From: an uncultured Oscillospiraceae bacterium
GTDB lineage: Bacteria > Bacillota > Clostridia > Oscillospirales > Acutalibacteraceae
Direction of reading: 5' to 3'
Length of the DNA: 5,208 nt
Assembly (NCBI GenBank): GCA_958451705.1
Contig: CAUDRD010000131.1
Coordinates: 1 to 5,208, forward strand
In this document: piece by piece, positions 1-5,208 of the stretch
Layout of the letters: the number at the start of each line of letters is the position of its first letter
Position numbering within the stretch: position 1 is the stretch's first letter
Made by a program: the position numbers and the translations under genes
The notes under the pieces: generated by a model
Database searches by the model: none
The model's input: the letters and a program-made list of their open reading frames with translations, nothing else
What the model was told of the DNA's origin: nothing

Positions 1-1001
1 TTTTCTATCCCGAAGACGGCGTAAGCCCCATGCAGAAGCTTCAGATGATGACTCAGGAAGGCGAAAACGTAGGCGTTTGTGCAATTAAAGGTAACTTTGA
101 CGATGCACAGAGCGGCGTTAAAAAGATTTTCACTGATCCTGCTGTAAGAGAAAAGCTTGCCGCCCATAACATGATGTTCTCTTCTGCAAACTCAATTAAC
201 TGGGGCAGACTTGTTCCGCAGGTTGTTTATTATTTCTCAGCTTACTGCGATATGATAAACGACGGCAGCATTGAGCCCGGCAAAGAGATAAACGTTGTCG
301 TTCCCACAGGAAACTTCGGCAACATCCTTGCAGCATATTACGCAAAGAAAATGGGACTTCCCATCAGAAAGCTTATCTGCGCTTCAAATGCAAATAATGT
401 TCTCACCGATTTCCTTACAAGCGGTACCTATGACAGAAACCGTGATTTCTATATGACCGCTTCTCCTTCAATGGATATCCTTATTTCAAGCAACCTTGAG
501 CGTCTTCTCTTTGACCTTACCGACTTTAACGATGAGCTTGTAAGAGGCTGGATGAATGCTCTTGCTTCTGACGGAAAGTACACAGTCACAGGCGATGTCT
601 TTGCAAAGATTAAAGACCTTTTCGTAGCAGGCTACTGCGATGATGACGCTACGAAGGCTACAATTAAGAAAGTCTTTGAGTCCGATAAATATCTCTGCGA
701 TACTCATACAGCCGTTGCTGTAAACGTATATGAAGCTTATAAAGAGAGAACAGCCGATGAAACAGATACTGTTATCGCTTCAACAGCTAACCCCTATAAG
801 TTCTCCGCAGATGTTCTTGAGGCAGTAACTGGCGAGCGTTCTTCCGGCAGTGAGTTCAGCGTAGTATCGGAGCTTTCCGTTGCTACAAACGAACCTGTTC
901 CGCCCCAGCTTGCAAACTTAAGTGAAAAGGCTGTACGTTTTAAAGGCGTATGCGAAAAGTCTCAGATGATAGACGAAGTCTATAAAATGCTCGGCATCTG
1001 A
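1..1001 (+). CDS. thrC: Threonine synthase, C-terminal part (5' end outside the window)
   Basis: Threonine synthase is a cytoplasmic PLP enzyme that converts O-phosphohomoserine to threonine and phosphate, the last step of threonine synthesis. The reading frame is open from the left edge (first whole codon at position 3) and gives 332 residues ending in TGA at 999-1001. An ATG at 30 is internal: the codons before it already read FYPEDGVSP, which is family sequence. Further family signatures are QKLQMMTQEGENV, SANSINWGR (nt 183-209), the glycine-rich phosphate-binding loop PTGNFGN (nt 303-323), a CDTHTA segment near nt 700 and STANPYKF (nt 780-803). The pattern matches the longer E. coli/yeast-type threonine synthases rather than the shorter Bacillus type. 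The PLP-binding lysine lies in the missing N-terminal part and cannot be checked. The gene is intact to its stop and is followed by a hairpin that probably ends its transcript. Identity is secure; subfamily assignment is from memory of family sequences. Confidence 0.96.
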   Translation, partial: FYPEDGVSPMQKLQMMTQEGENVGVCAIKGNFDDAQSGVKKIFTDPAVREKLAAHNMMFSSANSINWGRLVPQVVYYFSAYCDMINDGSIEPGKEINVVVPTGNFGNILAAYYAKKMGLPIRKLICASNANNVLTDFLTSGTYDRNRDFYMTASPSMDILISSNLERLLFDLTDFNDELVRGWMNALASDGKYTVTGDVFAKIKDLFVAGYCDDDATKATIKKVFESDKYLCDTHTAVAVNVYEAYKERTADETDTVIASTANPYKFSADVLEAVTGERSSGSEFSVVSELSVATNEPVPPQLANLSEKAVRFKGVCEKSQMIDEVYKMLGI

Positions 1002-1047
1002 TTTAAATTAAATCCTGCCGGCGTTTGAGAAGTTTTATAAATGAGTT

Positions 1048-1082
1048 GCCGCCTGCTTCTCACCGGAGTAGGCGGCTGTTTT
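1048..1082 (+). terminator. Rho-independent terminator-like hairpin after thrC
   Basis: The arms 1048-1059 and 1065-1076 pair over 12 bp (core GCCGCCT/AGGCGGC, plus two G-U wobbles higher in the stem) around a 5-nt loop, and are followed by TGTTTTA. A GC-rich stem with a short U tract fits an intrinsic terminator for thrC, although the tract is short and interrupted. It sits only 19 bp before the phosphoesterase start, overlapping that gene's leader, so read-through or attenuation is possible. Confidence 0.62.
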
Positions 1083-1101
1083 ACAAAAGGGGAGGTGAGT
1101 T

Positions 1102-1794
1102 ATGTCTCTTTTTGCAATCGCCGATACCCATCTGTCCCTGGGAACGGACAAGCCCATGGATATATTTAAGGGCTGGAGCGGATATGTGGATAAGCTTAAA
1201 GAAAACTGGGAAAGGGCTGTCACTGACTCCGATACAGTTGTAATAGCCGGGGATATTTCCTGGGGTATGAGCCTTGAGGGAGCCCTCGAAGATTTTCGGT
1301 TTATTGATGCTTTGCCGGGAAAGAAGATAATCCTCAAAGGTAACCATGATTACTGGTGGACAACAAGAAGAAAAATGGAAACCTTCCTTTCTCAGCATGA
1401 GATAAATACAATCTCCTTTCTTCATAATAACACGGTAACTGTCGGTAATATTGCCGTGTGCGGTTCAAGGGGCTGGTTCTTTGACGCTGAGGAGTCGGCA
1501 GATAATAAAGTGCTTCTTCGTGAAGCGGGACGGCTGAGAACTTCCATTAATCTTGCAAAAGAAACGGGACTTGAACCGGTGGTGTTTCTTCATTATCCGC
1601 CCATTACACAAAATATGGTTTGCGAAGAGATATATAACGTCCTTCTGGAAACCGGTGTTAAACGGTGTTATTACGGTCATCTCCACGGCCCGTCCATGAC
1701 AAGATCCATAAATTCAGTCCGTGACGGTATCGAATTCGCTCTGATTTCGTGCGATTTTCTCGCATTTGCACCGAAACTTGTCCAAAATTTTTAA
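1102..1794 (+). CDS. Calcineurin-like metallophosphoesterase (substrate unknown)
   Basis: This 230-residue protein is a complete calcineurin-like phosphoesterase (Pfam Metallophos type). The five metal/active-site blocks are present in order: D8-x-H10 at the extreme N-terminus, GD51 in IAGDISWG, GN81H82D83 followed by YWW, H164 in FLHYPP, and GH193LH195G. These residues coordinate a two-metal centre that hydrolyses phosphoesters. There is no signal peptide or membrane segment, so it should be cytoplasmic. The start is set by a strong GGAGGTGA at 1091-1098, and the first motif begins seven residues after Met1, as usual for the fold. The length is that of a bare catalytic domain, with no extra domains. 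It resembles the small predicted phosphohydrolases annotated in many clostridia (COG1768-like, from memory). The substrate cannot be inferred. It lies between thrC and tig; no promoter fits between the upstream hairpin and its start, so it may depend on read-through from thrC or on a promoter inside the thrC end. Its leucine codons are mixed, unlike those of tig. Confidence 0.9.
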   Translation: MSLFAIADTHLSLGTDKPMDIFKGWSGYVDKLKENWERAVTDSDTVVIAGDISWGMSLEGALEDFRFIDALPGKKIILKGNHDYWWTTRRKMETFLSQHEINTISFLHNNTVTVGNIAVCGSRGWFFDAEESADNKVLLREAGRLRTSINLAKETGLEPVVFLHYPPITQNMVCEEIYNVLLETGVKRCYYGHLHGPSMTRSINSVRDGIEFALISCDFLAFAPKLVQNF

Positions 1795-1800
1795 CAAATA

Positions 1801-1850
1801 TAAAATTTTTTAAAAAACAAGTAGAAAAATTATACAATATCTGATATAAT
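1801..1850 (+). promoter_or_regulatory. Promoter of tig (extended -10 with AT-rich upstream element)
   Basis: A consensus -10 TATAAT at 1845-1850 is preceded by TG at 1842-1843, giving an extended -10 (TGaTATAAT). A weaker -35, TAGAAA (1822-1827, 4 of 6 matches to TTGACA), lies at 17-bp spacing. Directly upstream is an A/T-tract region (1802-1817, four A, six T, six A) resembling an UP element. Transcription would start near 1856-1858, leaving a leader of about 30 nt with AGGAGG at 1875-1880. No GC-rich terminator follows the phosphoesterase stop at 1794, so tig may also receive read-through. Confidence 0.78.
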
Positions 1851-1888
1851 ATCCCAGTTATATTGCATAGTAACAGGAGGAAAAGGCA

Positions 1889-3286
1889 ATGAGTTTAAAA
1901 TCTTCAACTAAGGTTGAGACAAACGTCTATGAAATTGAGGTGTCTGTTGACGCCGCAAAATTCCAGGAAGCAGTTACAAAGGCATACAATAAGCAGAAAA
2001 AGAACATCACTGTTCCCGGCTTCCGTAAGGGCAAGGCTCCCAAGAGCATTGTTGAGCGTATGTACGGTAAAGAAGTATTCTATGATGAGGCAATCGAGAT
2101 CGTTTATCCCGAGGCTGTCGAGTCTGCAATAAAAGAGGCTGAGCTTGATTTCATCGGTACAAGCGATGCAGAGGTTGTTTCCGTAGGCGATGAGGGACTT
2201 GAGCTTAAGCTTAAGGTAACTGTAAAGCCTGAAGTAGAGCTTGGCGAGTACAAGGGACTTAAAGCTGTTAAGAAGTCAACTGCTGTCACCGACGATGACG
2301 TTAAGGCAGAGCTTGACCGCAAGCTTGAGCAGAACTCTAGAATGGTAACCGTTGAGGACAGAGCTGTTCAGGACGGCGACCTTACAGTAATCGACTTTGA
2401 AGGATTTGTTGACGGTGTTGCTTTTGAGGGCGGCAAAGGTGAAAACTACAACCTTGTAATCGGTTCAAACCAGTTTATCCCCGGTTTCGAGTCACAGATT
2501 ATCGGCCACAACACAGGCGATGAGTTTGACGTTAACGTAACCTTCCCCGAGGATTACGCTGCTGAGCTTGCAGGTAAGGACGCAACTTTCAAGATTAAGC
2601 TTCATGAGATTAAGTACAAAGAGCTTCCCGAGGCTGACGATGATTTTGCTAAGGATACAAGCGAATTTGATACTCTTGACGAGCTTAAGGAAGATATCAA
2701 GAAAAAGCTTGCAGAGAGAAAAGAGCATGATGCAGACCATGACCTTGAGCATCAGCTTGTTGAGCAGGTTGCAAAGGGAATCAAAGCTGAAATTCCCGAC
2801 ATGATGATTGAAAATGCTATTGATGAGAACATCAAGAACATGGACTATCGTCTTCAGATGCAGGGTCTTACAATGGATCAGTATCTTAAATATACAGGTA
2901 TGGAAATCGGAGCTTTCCGTGACGGCTTCCGTGAGCAGGCAGATCTTCAGGTAAGAACAGACCTTGCTCTTGAGAAGATTGTTGAAGCTGAGGGTATTGC
3001 TCCCACTGCTGAGGATATTGAGGCTGAGTATGCAAAGCTTGCTGAAAATTACAGCATGAAGGTTGAGGACGTAAAGAAGGCAGTTCCTGAAGAGAGCCTT
3101 AAGCGTGACCTTGCTTTCACAAAGGCAATTGACCTTATCAAAGAGACAGCTGTTGTTGAGGAAGAGAAGCCTGCAAAGAAGACAACAAGAAAGAAAGCTG
3201 CTCCTAAGAAGAAGGCAAAGGAAGCCGATAATGAAGAAGCTGCTGCTGAAAAGGCAACAGAAGAAAAAGTGGAAAGTGCCGAATAA
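1889..3286 (+). CDS. tig: Trigger factor, ribosome-associated chaperone and prolyl isomerase
   Basis: Trigger factor binds the large ribosomal subunit near protein L23 at the exit tunnel, shields nascent chains and has peptidyl-prolyl isomerase activity. The 465 residues show the full three-domain order. An N-terminal ribosome-binding domain (about 1-115) carries the signature GFRKGKAP at 44-51. An FKBP-type isomerase domain follows (about 155-243; DGDLTVIDFEGFVDG, then FIPGFESQIIG and FPEDY). The helical C-terminal chaperone domain (about 250-418) comes next. Residues about 422-465 form a low-complexity tail rich in Lys, Ala and Glu, with KKTTRKKAAPKKKAKE (430-445) followed by an acidic stretch; it is probably disordered. 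The start is fixed by AGGAGG at 1875-1880, 8 nt before ATG. The gene has its own strong promoter. Twenty-eight of its 29 leucine codons are CTT, a bias typical of highly expressed genes. It heads a folding/proteolysis block with clpP and clpX. No conventional terminator follows it. Confidence 0.98.
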   Translation: MSLKSSTKVETNVYEIEVSVDAAKFQEAVTKAYNKQKKNITVPGFRKGKAPKSIVERMYGKEVFYDEAIEIVYPEAVESAIKEAELDFIGTSDAEVVSVGDEGLELKLKVTVKPEVELGEYKGLKAVKKSTAVTDDDVKAELDRKLEQNSRMVTVEDRAVQDGDLTVIDFEGFVDGVAFEGGKGENYNLVIGSNQFIPGFESQIIGHNTGDEFDVNVTFPEDYAAELAGKDATFKIKLHEIKYKELPEADDDFAKDTSEFDTLDELKEDIKKKLAERKEHDADHDLEHQLVEQVAKGIKAEIPDMMIENAIDENIKNMDYRLQMQGLTMDQYLKYTGMEIGAFRDGFREQADLQVRTDLALEKIVEAEGIAPTAEDIEAEYAKLAENYSMKVEDVKKAVPEESLKRDLAFTKAIDLIKETAVVEEEKPAKKTTRKKAAPKKKAKEADNEEAAAEKATEEKVESAE

Positions 3287-3342
3287 TTTTTACAATCGGT
3301 GTTATAAAATATTTACAAGTTGTTCAATAATAAAGCATATAC

Positions 3343-3376
3343 TTTTCGGTACGGCATTCTTTTGCCGTACCGAAAA
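3343..3376. repeat. Perfect 14-bp inverted repeat in the tig-clpP spacer
   Basis: Arms 3343-3356 (TTTTCGGTACGGCA) and 3363-3376 (its exact complement) flank a 6-nt loop TTCTTT. As RNA this is a strong hairpin. It lacks the polarity of an intrinsic terminator: the U run is in the 5' arm, and the 3' side is followed by AATAATATTC, with A-rich sequence on the other strand too. It ends 18 bp before the clpP ribosome binding site. It could be an mRNA processing or stability element between tig and clpP, or a protein-binding operator. A possible -10 (TATACT, 3338-3343) abuts the left arm but has no -35 at proper spacing; the nearest, TTTACA at 3312-3317, is 20 bp away. The structure is certain; the role is not known. 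Confidence 0.85.
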
Positions 3377-3408
3377 ATAATATTCAATAAAAATGGAGGT
3401 GCATTTGT

Positions 3409-3990
3409 ATGGCATTGGTACCATATGTAATCGAACAGACTAACAGAGGAGAGCGCTCTTACGATATTTTTTCACGTTTGCTCAACGACAGAATAATTGT
3501 TTTGTCAGATGAGGTTAACGATGCTACCGCCAGCCTTGTTGTAGCGCAGCTTCTCTATCTTGAGGGACAGGACGCTGAAAAGGATATCAGTCTTTATATT
3601 AATAGCCCCGGCGGATCTGTAACTGCAGGTATGGCTATTTATGATACAATGCAGTACATTAAATGCGATGTTTCTACAATCTGTATAGGTCTTGCTGCAA
3701 GCATGGGTGCTTTCTTGCTTTCTTCCGGCGCAAAGGGCAAGCGTTTTGCTCTTCCTCACAGTGAAATCATGATTCATCAGCCTTCCGGAGGCGCTCAGGG
3801 TCAGGCAACCGATATTAAAATTGTCGCCGACCATATTTTGAGAACAAAGCAGACACTTAATAAAATCCTTGCTGAAAACACAGGCAAATCAATTGAGGAA
3901 ATAGCAAGAGATACTGAGCGAGACAACTTTATGACAGCGGCCGAGGCTCTGGAGTACGGACTTGTGGATAAAGTAATTGACAAGAGATAA
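3409..3990 (+). CDS. clpP: ATP-dependent Clp protease proteolytic subunit ClpP
   Basis: ClpP is a cytoplasmic serine protease that assembles as two stacked heptameric rings and degrades proteins unfolded by ClpX or ClpC. The 193 residues include the complete catalytic triad at the standard positions: S98 in GLAASMGA, H123 in EIMIHQPSGGAQG, and D172 in ARDTERDNFM. The oxyanion-hole glycines are in NSPGGSVTAG (65-74). The length is normal for the family. The N-terminus reads MALVPYVIEQ, so the protein begins almost exactly at the mature end seen after propeptide removal in E. coli ClpP; essentially no propeptide is present. GGAGGTG (3395-3401) lies just before the ATG and fixes this start. Tyr in the axial N-terminal loop and the handle region (about 125-160) look ordinary. 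It is followed by clpX after 26 bp, indicating one transcript. Upstream I find no CtsR-type GTCAAA tandem or CIRCE element; the inverted repeat at 3343-3376 is the only evident regulatory candidate. Confidence 0.98.
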   Translation: MALVPYVIEQTNRGERSYDIFSRLLNDRIIVLSDEVNDATASLVVAQLLYLEGQDAEKDISLYINSPGGSVTAGMAIYDTMQYIKCDVSTICIGLAASMGAFLLSSGAKGKRFALPHSEIMIHQPSGGAQGQATDIKIVADHILRTKQTLNKILAENTGKSIEEIARDTERDNFMTAAEALEYGLVDKVIDKR

Positions 3991-4016
3991 CTTTTTAATG
4001 CTTTGGAGGTAATCTG

Positions 4017-5208
4017 ATGCCGAAAGAAAAGGACAACGGCAATAAAACAGTACGCTGCTCGTTCTGCAATAAAACTCAGGATGAGGTTGACAGAATAATA
4101 GCAGGTCCGGGCGTTTTTATATGTGATGAATGCATTGAGCTTTGTCAGAGCCTGATTTCCGCCGACGACAATGAACCGTTTCAGCGCCGCAAGTCAAAGG
4201 CAAAAAGAGAAGAGATGGTTCTTCCTAAACCCAGCGAGATAAAGCAGACCTTAGATGAGTATGTCATCGGGCAGGATGAAGCAAAAATAGCTTTAAGCGT
4301 AGCGGTTTATAACCACTATAAAAGAATTTTTCTCGCTGAAAAAAGCGATGTAGAAATTCAGAAAAGTAACATTCTTCTTCTGGGTCCAACAGGTGTTGGT
4401 AAAACAATGCTTGCCCAAACACTTGCAAAAACACTGAATGTGCCTTTTGCAATAGCCGATGCAACAACGCTTACTGAAGCGGGATATGTCGGAGAGGACG
4501 TTGAAAACATTCTTTTAAAGCTTATTCAGGCTGCTGATTTTGATATTGAAAGGGCAGAGCACGGTATCATCTATGTTGATGAAATTGATAAGATTGCAAG
4601 GCGCTCCGAAAACCGCTCAATTACAAGAGATGTAAGCGGTGAAGGAGTACAGCAGGCGCTTTTAAAAATTCTTGAAGGAACCGTTTCAAATGTTCCTCCT
4701 CAAGGAGGCAGAAAGCATCCGCAGCAGGAGTTTATCCAAATTGATACTACAAATATTTTGTTTATATGCGGAGGCGCTTTTGACGGCATTGAAAAGATTG
4801 TAGAGAAGAGAATAAGTAGCTCTGCAATGGGCTTCGGCGCAAAAATCAGCAGCAAGCAGGAGCTTGATAAAAATAATATTATGAGCAAGGTTATTCATCA
4901 GGACCTTGTAAAATTTGGTATTATACCTGAGCTTGTAGGTCGAATTCCCGTTATTACCGCTCTTAAAAGTCTTGATAGAGACGCTCTTATACGCATTTTA
5001 AGCGAACCCAAAAACGCCATCCTTCGCCAGTATCAGTCACTGTTCAAGATGGATGATGTGCAGCTTGTTTTTGATGATAATGCTTTGGTCGCAGTTGCGG
5101 ATAAAACTCTCGAAAATGAAACAGGTGCCAGAGGACTCAGATCCATTATGGAAAAAATTCTTCTGCCTATTATGTACTCTGTTCCTTCAGACAACACAAT
5201 CAAAAAGG
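4017..5208 (+). CDS. clpX: ClpX, AAA+ unfoldase of the Clp protease (3' end outside the window)
   Basis: ClpX forms a hexameric ring that unfolds tagged substrates using ATP and threads them into ClpP. The frame is open from ATG 4017 to the right edge, giving 397 residues; family members are usually about 420-430, so only the last 25-35 residues are missing. In order: a four-cysteine zinc-binding domain (C14, C17, C36, C39), Walker A GPTGVGKT (123-130), pore loop GYVG (156-159), Walker B with D188-E189 in IIYVDEID, the substrate-contacting RKH loop (232-234), the ClpP-docking loop MGF (271-273, usually IGF), the arginine finger R309 in IPELVGRIPV, and sensor-2 R372 in GARGLRSI. All key residues of a working unfoldase are therefore present. 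TGGAGGT at 4004-4010 precedes the start by 6 nt. The gap to clpP is 26 bp and has no terminator, so the two should be co-transcribed. In many Firmicutes lon follows, but that lies outside this window. Confidence 0.98.
   Translation, partial: MPKEKDNGNKTVRCSFCNKTQDEVDRIIAGPGVFICDECIELCQSLISADDNEPFQRRKSKAKREEMVLPKPSEIKQTLDEYVIGQDEAKIALSVAVYNHYKRIFLAEKSDVEIQKSNILLLGPTGVGKTMLAQTLAKTLNVPFAIADATTLTEAGYVGEDVENILLKLIQAADFDIERAEHGIIYVDEIDKIARRSENRSITRDVSGEGVQQALLKILEGTVSNVPPQGGRKHPQQEFIQIDTTNILFICGGAFDGIEKIVEKRISSSAMGFGAKISSKQELDKNNIMSKVIHQDLVKFGIIPELVGRIPVITALKSLDRDALIRILSEPKNAILRQYQSLFKMDDVQLVFDDNALVAVADKTLENETGARGLRSIMEKILLPIMYSVPSDNTIKK

Noticed and set aside
30..32. ATG at 30 as the start of the threonine synthase gene
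   Set aside because: The same frame is open to the window edge and encodes conserved family residues before this Met, so the true start is upstream of the window.
1035..1425. Two open frames on the minus strand (100 and 114 residues) across the start of the phosphoesterase gene
   Set aside because: They overlap each other and a clear plus-strand gene with intact motifs, and show no recognisable protein features.
1653..1670. CGGTGTTA direct repeat, 10 bp apart, in the phosphoesterase gene
   Set aside because: It lies inside coding sequence before the GHLHG motif and is explained by codon choice; only two copies occur.
1784..1817. AT-rich tracts after the phosphoesterase stop as a terminator
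   Set aside because: The sequence can fold on itself but has no GC pairs, so the stem would be too weak; it fits better as the upstream element of the tig promoter.
1853..1880. Possible weak fold in the tig leader pairing CC and GTTA with the ribosome binding site region
   Set aside because: Only a few pairs with mismatches; too weak to suggest translational control.
3105..3380. Arg/Leu-rich 91-residue plus-strand frame overlapping the end of tig
   Set aside because: It is a frame-shifted reading of the Lys/Ala/Glu-rich trigger factor tail and runs into the spacer hairpin; it has no ribosome binding site.
3323..3390. TTCAATAA direct repeat (3323-3330 and 3383-3390) flanking the inverted repeat, as the mark of a small inserted element
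   Set aside because: The repeat is short, AT-rich, and separated from the inverted repeat arms by 12 and 6 bp, so it does not look like a target-site duplication.

Overview
The window is a plus-strand run of conserved housekeeping genes from a bacterium that looks like a member of the Clostridia (Firmicutes), probably near the Ruminococcaceae/Oscillospiraceae. The grounds are the strong GGAGG-type ribosome binding sites before each complete gene, the moderate-to-low GC content with AT-rich spacers, the gene order tig-clpP-clpX, the Lys/Ala/Glu-rich trigger factor tail, and protein sequences closest in style to clostridial homologues. The assignment rests on sequence character only, because no search could be run.

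Layout. The C-terminal two thirds of threonine synthase (thrC) runs in from the left edge and ends at 1001. A spacer of about 100 bp carries a terminator-like hairpin (1048-1082). A small metallophosphoesterase follows at 1102-1794. A 94-bp AT-rich spacer holds a convincing sigma-A-type promoter (extended -10 at 1842-1850). It drives tig (trigger factor, 1889-3286). A 122-bp spacer contains a perfect 14-bp inverted repeat (3343-3376) but no ordinary terminator. Then come clpP (3409-3990) and, 26 bp later, clpX (from 4017, cut off by the right edge about 25-35 codons before its expected end). All genes are on the same strand, and none shows a frameshift, premature stop or lost catalytic residue in the part visible.

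How the genes fit together. Trigger factor receives nascent chains at the ribosome exit tunnel. ClpX unfolds tagged or misfolded proteins and feeds them to the ClpP proteolytic barrel. Tig-clpP-clpX is therefore a protein folding and quality-control block, and clpP and clpX are almost certainly co-transcribed. Threonine synthase and the phosphoesterase are neighbours with no evident functional tie to it.

I see no mobile element, CRISPR array, tRNA/rRNA gene or novel defence-like system. The points worth a second look are regulatory: the wrong-polarity inverted repeat before clpP, the absence of recognisable CtsR or CIRCE operators there, and the hairpin squeezed between thrC and the phosphoesterase with no room for a promoter after it. 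A few protein-level details are also noted: the trigger factor tail, its leucine codon bias, and the ClpX ClpP-docking loop.
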